Shown: piece by piece, positions 62,351 through 64,000 of the stretch
How the letters are laid out: each line of letters opens with the position of its first letter
Numbering within the stretch: position 1 is the first letter of the stretch
Assembly: GCF_001703635.1 (NCBI RefSeq)
Contig: NZ_LQZT01000023.1
Coordinates: forward strand, 62,001-126,000
DNA from: Parahoeflea olei
GTDB taxonomy: Bacteria; Pseudomonadota; Alphaproteobacteria; Rhizobiales; Rhizobiaceae
Length of the DNA: 64,000 nt
Direction: 5' to 3'
Notes under the pieces: model-generated
Seen by the model: only the letters and a program-made list of their open reading frames with translations
Database searches by the model: none
What the model was told of the DNA's origin: nothing
Position numbers and translations under genes: made by a program

Positions 62351-63472
62351 TCAGTTGCCCGTCGGGGTGGGCGCGCCGCGCTGCACGCGCGAAGTCGCGG
62401 GCTTCATCATCAGCGAGTTGCGCATCACCGCATATCCGATCAGCAGGAACGGCACGGCCAGCAGGCCGCCCACCGGACCCCAGAGCCAGATCCAGAACGC
62501 CAGCGACAGAAACACCAGGAATGGGCTCAGCGTCATAGAGCGGCCGATGACCTGCGGCGTGACGAACTGGGCCTCGATCATGTTGAGCGTGAGATAGGCG
62601 GCCATCGGAAAGAAGATCGCCGGCGGCGTGTCCCAGGTGGCGAGCCCGACGCCGAGCAGGATGCCGGCCATCACCGCCGGGCCGATATAGACGATGTAGT
62701 TCAAAAGAAAGGCGAGCATGCCCCACAGATAGGGTTGGGGCACGCCGATCAGCCACATCGCCGCCGCGGTGGCGACGCCCAGGCCGGCATTGATCACGGT
62801 GATCGACAGCAGGTAGCGCGACACGAACCACTCCGCATCCCGGAACATGCGCGCCGTGCGCAGCCGCGCATGGCGGCTGAAGCACAGCGACAGGATGCTC
62901 TGTCTCAGCGTGTGGCGGGTGGCCATGAAGAAATAGAGGCTCGCCAGGAAAAGCAGGATCTGCGCGGCGAGCGCCGGCGCCAGCGTGGCGATGTCCTCCA
63001 CCGTCGAGGTGTCGGCGATGTCCACCGTCATCTGCGCCTTGCCGCCCGAAATCGCGCGGATCTGTTCCTGCACGCCGCCGAGCGTTTCGAACACCGTCTG
63101 CCAGTCGAGCAGGTGGCGCTGCAACTCCCGCCAGATCTCGGGCAGGCGGTCCATCCAGATCGAAAGCGGCAGCGAGAACAGCGTGATCGCGGAGCCGATC
63201 AGCGTGAGGAACAGGATGACCACGATGCCCGCCGACAGCGAGGGGGAAATGTAGCGTTCGAGCGCGGAGGCCACGGGAGAGGCCATCAGGCCGGTGATGA
63301 TGGCGAGGCAGACCGGCGCCACCAGCGCCTGGGCCTGATCGAGCGCCGTGAGGGCAACCACAAGTCCGACCACGATCAGTGCGATCCGCGACACCGATTG
63401 CAGGCTCGCGTCCATTCCGGACCTCGCAGCGATCCGAACCACGGGTGGTTCCATGCGGTACATGTGCTTCAT
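62351..63472 (-). CDS. AI-2E/PerM-family transporter
   Basis: A 373-residue membrane protein of the AI-2E transporter (TqsA/PerM) family: multiple helices, a soluble stretch with QEQIRAISGGK, and the family region LNYIVYIGPAVMAG then NMIEAQFVTPQVIGRS. ATG 63470-63472 is used; the open frame reaches 63550 but the extra 26 residues lack family features. A GGAAC-N16-CATT sequence (63498-63522) resembles a general-stress promoter. Substrate unknown. Confidence 0.88.
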   Translation of the reverse strand: MKHMYRMEPPVVRIAARSGMDASLQSVSRIALIVVGLVVALTALDQAQALVAPVCLAIITGLMASPVASALERYISPSLSAGIVVILFLTLIGSAITLFSLPLSIWMDRLPEIWRELQRHLLDWQTVFETLGGVQEQIRAISGGKAQMTVDIADTSTVEDIATLAPALAAQILLFLASLYFFMATRHTLRQSILSLCFSRHARLRTARMFRDAEWFVSRYLLSITVINAGLGVATAAAMWLIGVPQPYLWGMLAFLLNYIVYIGPAVMAGILLGVGLATWDTPPAIFFPMAAYLTLNMIEAQFVTPQVIGRSMTLSPFLVFLSLAFWIWLWGPVGGLLAVPFLLIGYAVMRNSLMMKPATSRVQRGAPTPTGN

Positions 63473-63497
63473 CGAGACCCCTCTATTGAGTGAGGGA

Positions 63498-63522
63498 AAT
63501 GCTGCAGGCCCCGTTTTGTTCC
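63498..63522 (-). promoter_or_regulatory. Weak EcfG-like promoter of the AI-2E gene
   Basis: Minus-strand GGAAC (63522-63518), 16-bp spacer, CATT (63501-63498): one base off the CGTT -10 consensus, 26 bp upstream of the start codon. Confidence 0.45.
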
Positions 63523-63581
63523 GCGTGCGCCCCGGGCCGGGGCCGGTCATGGCCGCCGCGCCGGGCGCGGCGACGGCGCGG

Positions 63582-64000
63582 TCACTTGCGGGATTTGGTG
63601 CCCGGCTTGGCCTTGGATGCCGCCGACGTCACCCGGTCGAACGGAACGCGGATGGTCACGTCGATGCCGCGTTCGCTTTTCACGGAGGTGATCGATCCGC
63701 CCATTTCGCCGCGAATGGTGGCGTCGAGAAGCTTGGTGCCGAAGCCGGTCTTGGTGCCGAGCGGCTCCACCTCTTGCGCATCGAACGGCTCGGGGCTGGT
63801 TTCCGACCAGGTCAGCACCAGATCCGCCTTCTTGCCAGGCAAGGGCTTGATCGACCAGGCGATGTTGAGGGTGCCGCCCGGCGCCCGGGCCGAACCGTAT
63901 TTGAGCGCATTGGTGGCAAGCTCGTGGAAGGCGAGGCCGAAGGCCTGCGTCGCCGTCTCGTTGAGCTCGATCTTCGGGCCGGTGAACTTGTCCTCGATCG
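63582..64000 (-). CDS. HWE/HisKA_2-type sensor histidine kinase, C-terminal ATPase part (runs off window)
   Basis: The minus-strand frame enters at the window edge and stops at 63582, about 139 residues. It carries LNETATQAFGLAFHELATNA (N-box of the HWE/HisKA_2 ATPase), KYGSARAPGGTLNIAWSI, and a late TKTGFGTKLLDATI G-box. Such kinases feed the PhyR-NepR-EcfG general stress pathway in many alphaproteobacteria, which fits the stress promoters next door. The sensor part is not seen, so the signal is unknown. Confidence 0.85.
   Translation of the reverse strand, partial: IEDKFTGPKIELNETATQAFGLAFHELATNALKYGSARAPGGTLNIAWSIKPLPGKKADLVLTWSETSPEPFDAQEVEPLGTKTGFGTKLLDATIRGEMGGSITSVKSERGIDVTIRVPFDRVTSAASKAKPGTKSRK

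Overview
The window is GC-rich chromosomal DNA from an alphaproteobacterium, most likely of the Hyphomicrobiales (rhizobial) group. The signs are an IalB-family protein, an HWE-type histidine kinase, a NAGGN osmoprotectant gene trio, rhizobial-style arginase/ornithine cyclodeaminase genes, and several copies of the alphaproteobacterial general-stress promoter GGAAC-N16/17-CGTT. I cannot name a genus. No rRNA, tRNA, CRISPR array, insertion sequence or integrase was recognised.

Layout. 1-438: 5' end of a branched-chain amino acid permease gene (minus). 682-4671: minus-strand glycan-type cluster of two tandem paralogous glycosyltransferases, a WbqC-like protein and a CmcI-like methyltransferase. 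4827-7306: enolase-superfamily dehydratase, VOC protein and rpe. 7307-8400: AT-rich patch with a BRCT protein, probably acquired. 8483-12049: purine/allantoin genes (NCS2 permease, allantoicase, LysR). 12171-15405: YaiI-family protein, ornithine cyclodeaminase and arginase, with a divergent Lrp regulator and an intervening palindrome. 15566-15814: small gene behind a perfect stress promoter. 15869-20262: compact five-gene operon (PhyH oxygenase, two methyltransferases, ATP-grasp, metallophosphoesterase) of unknown product. 20463-21245: MipA/OmpV porin-like protein.

21914-33691 is one gene for a protein of about 3,925 residues. It has an N-terminal inverse-autotransporter (intimin-like) barrel and a long, repetitive passenger that reads as beta-helix rather than Ig-like domains. 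It is followed by an AT-rich leader rich in inverted repeats and a second surface-type cluster (34109-38355): three tandem tail-collar proteins, a PLL/tectonin-like propeller lectin, a GNAT, a DUF6916 protein and a pentapeptide-like protein, with no phage structural or lysis genes. These two loci are the most unusual part of the window.

38361-50663 carries an IalB protein, an SDR/FAH pair resembling the L-fucose/L-rhamnose diketo pathway, a WbpM/CapD-like sugar-nucleotide dehydratase, a GNAT, a D-amino-acid-type dehydrogenase with RidA, and the NAGGN trio (asnO, ngg, M42 peptidase). 50674-59311 is an amide/N-carbamoyl utilisation locus: an M20 hydrolase divergent from a peptide/opine-type ABC transporter (with a permease-ATPase fusion), a GntR regulator and an acetamidase/formamidase.

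59433-64000 looks like a general-stress block on the minus strand: Dps, small membrane proteins (DUF883/YqjD type), a PRC-barrel protein, an AI-2E-family permease and the end of an HWE kinase. EcfG-type promoters lie in front of the DUF883 operon, the PRC-barrel gene and, in weaker form, the AI-2E gene.
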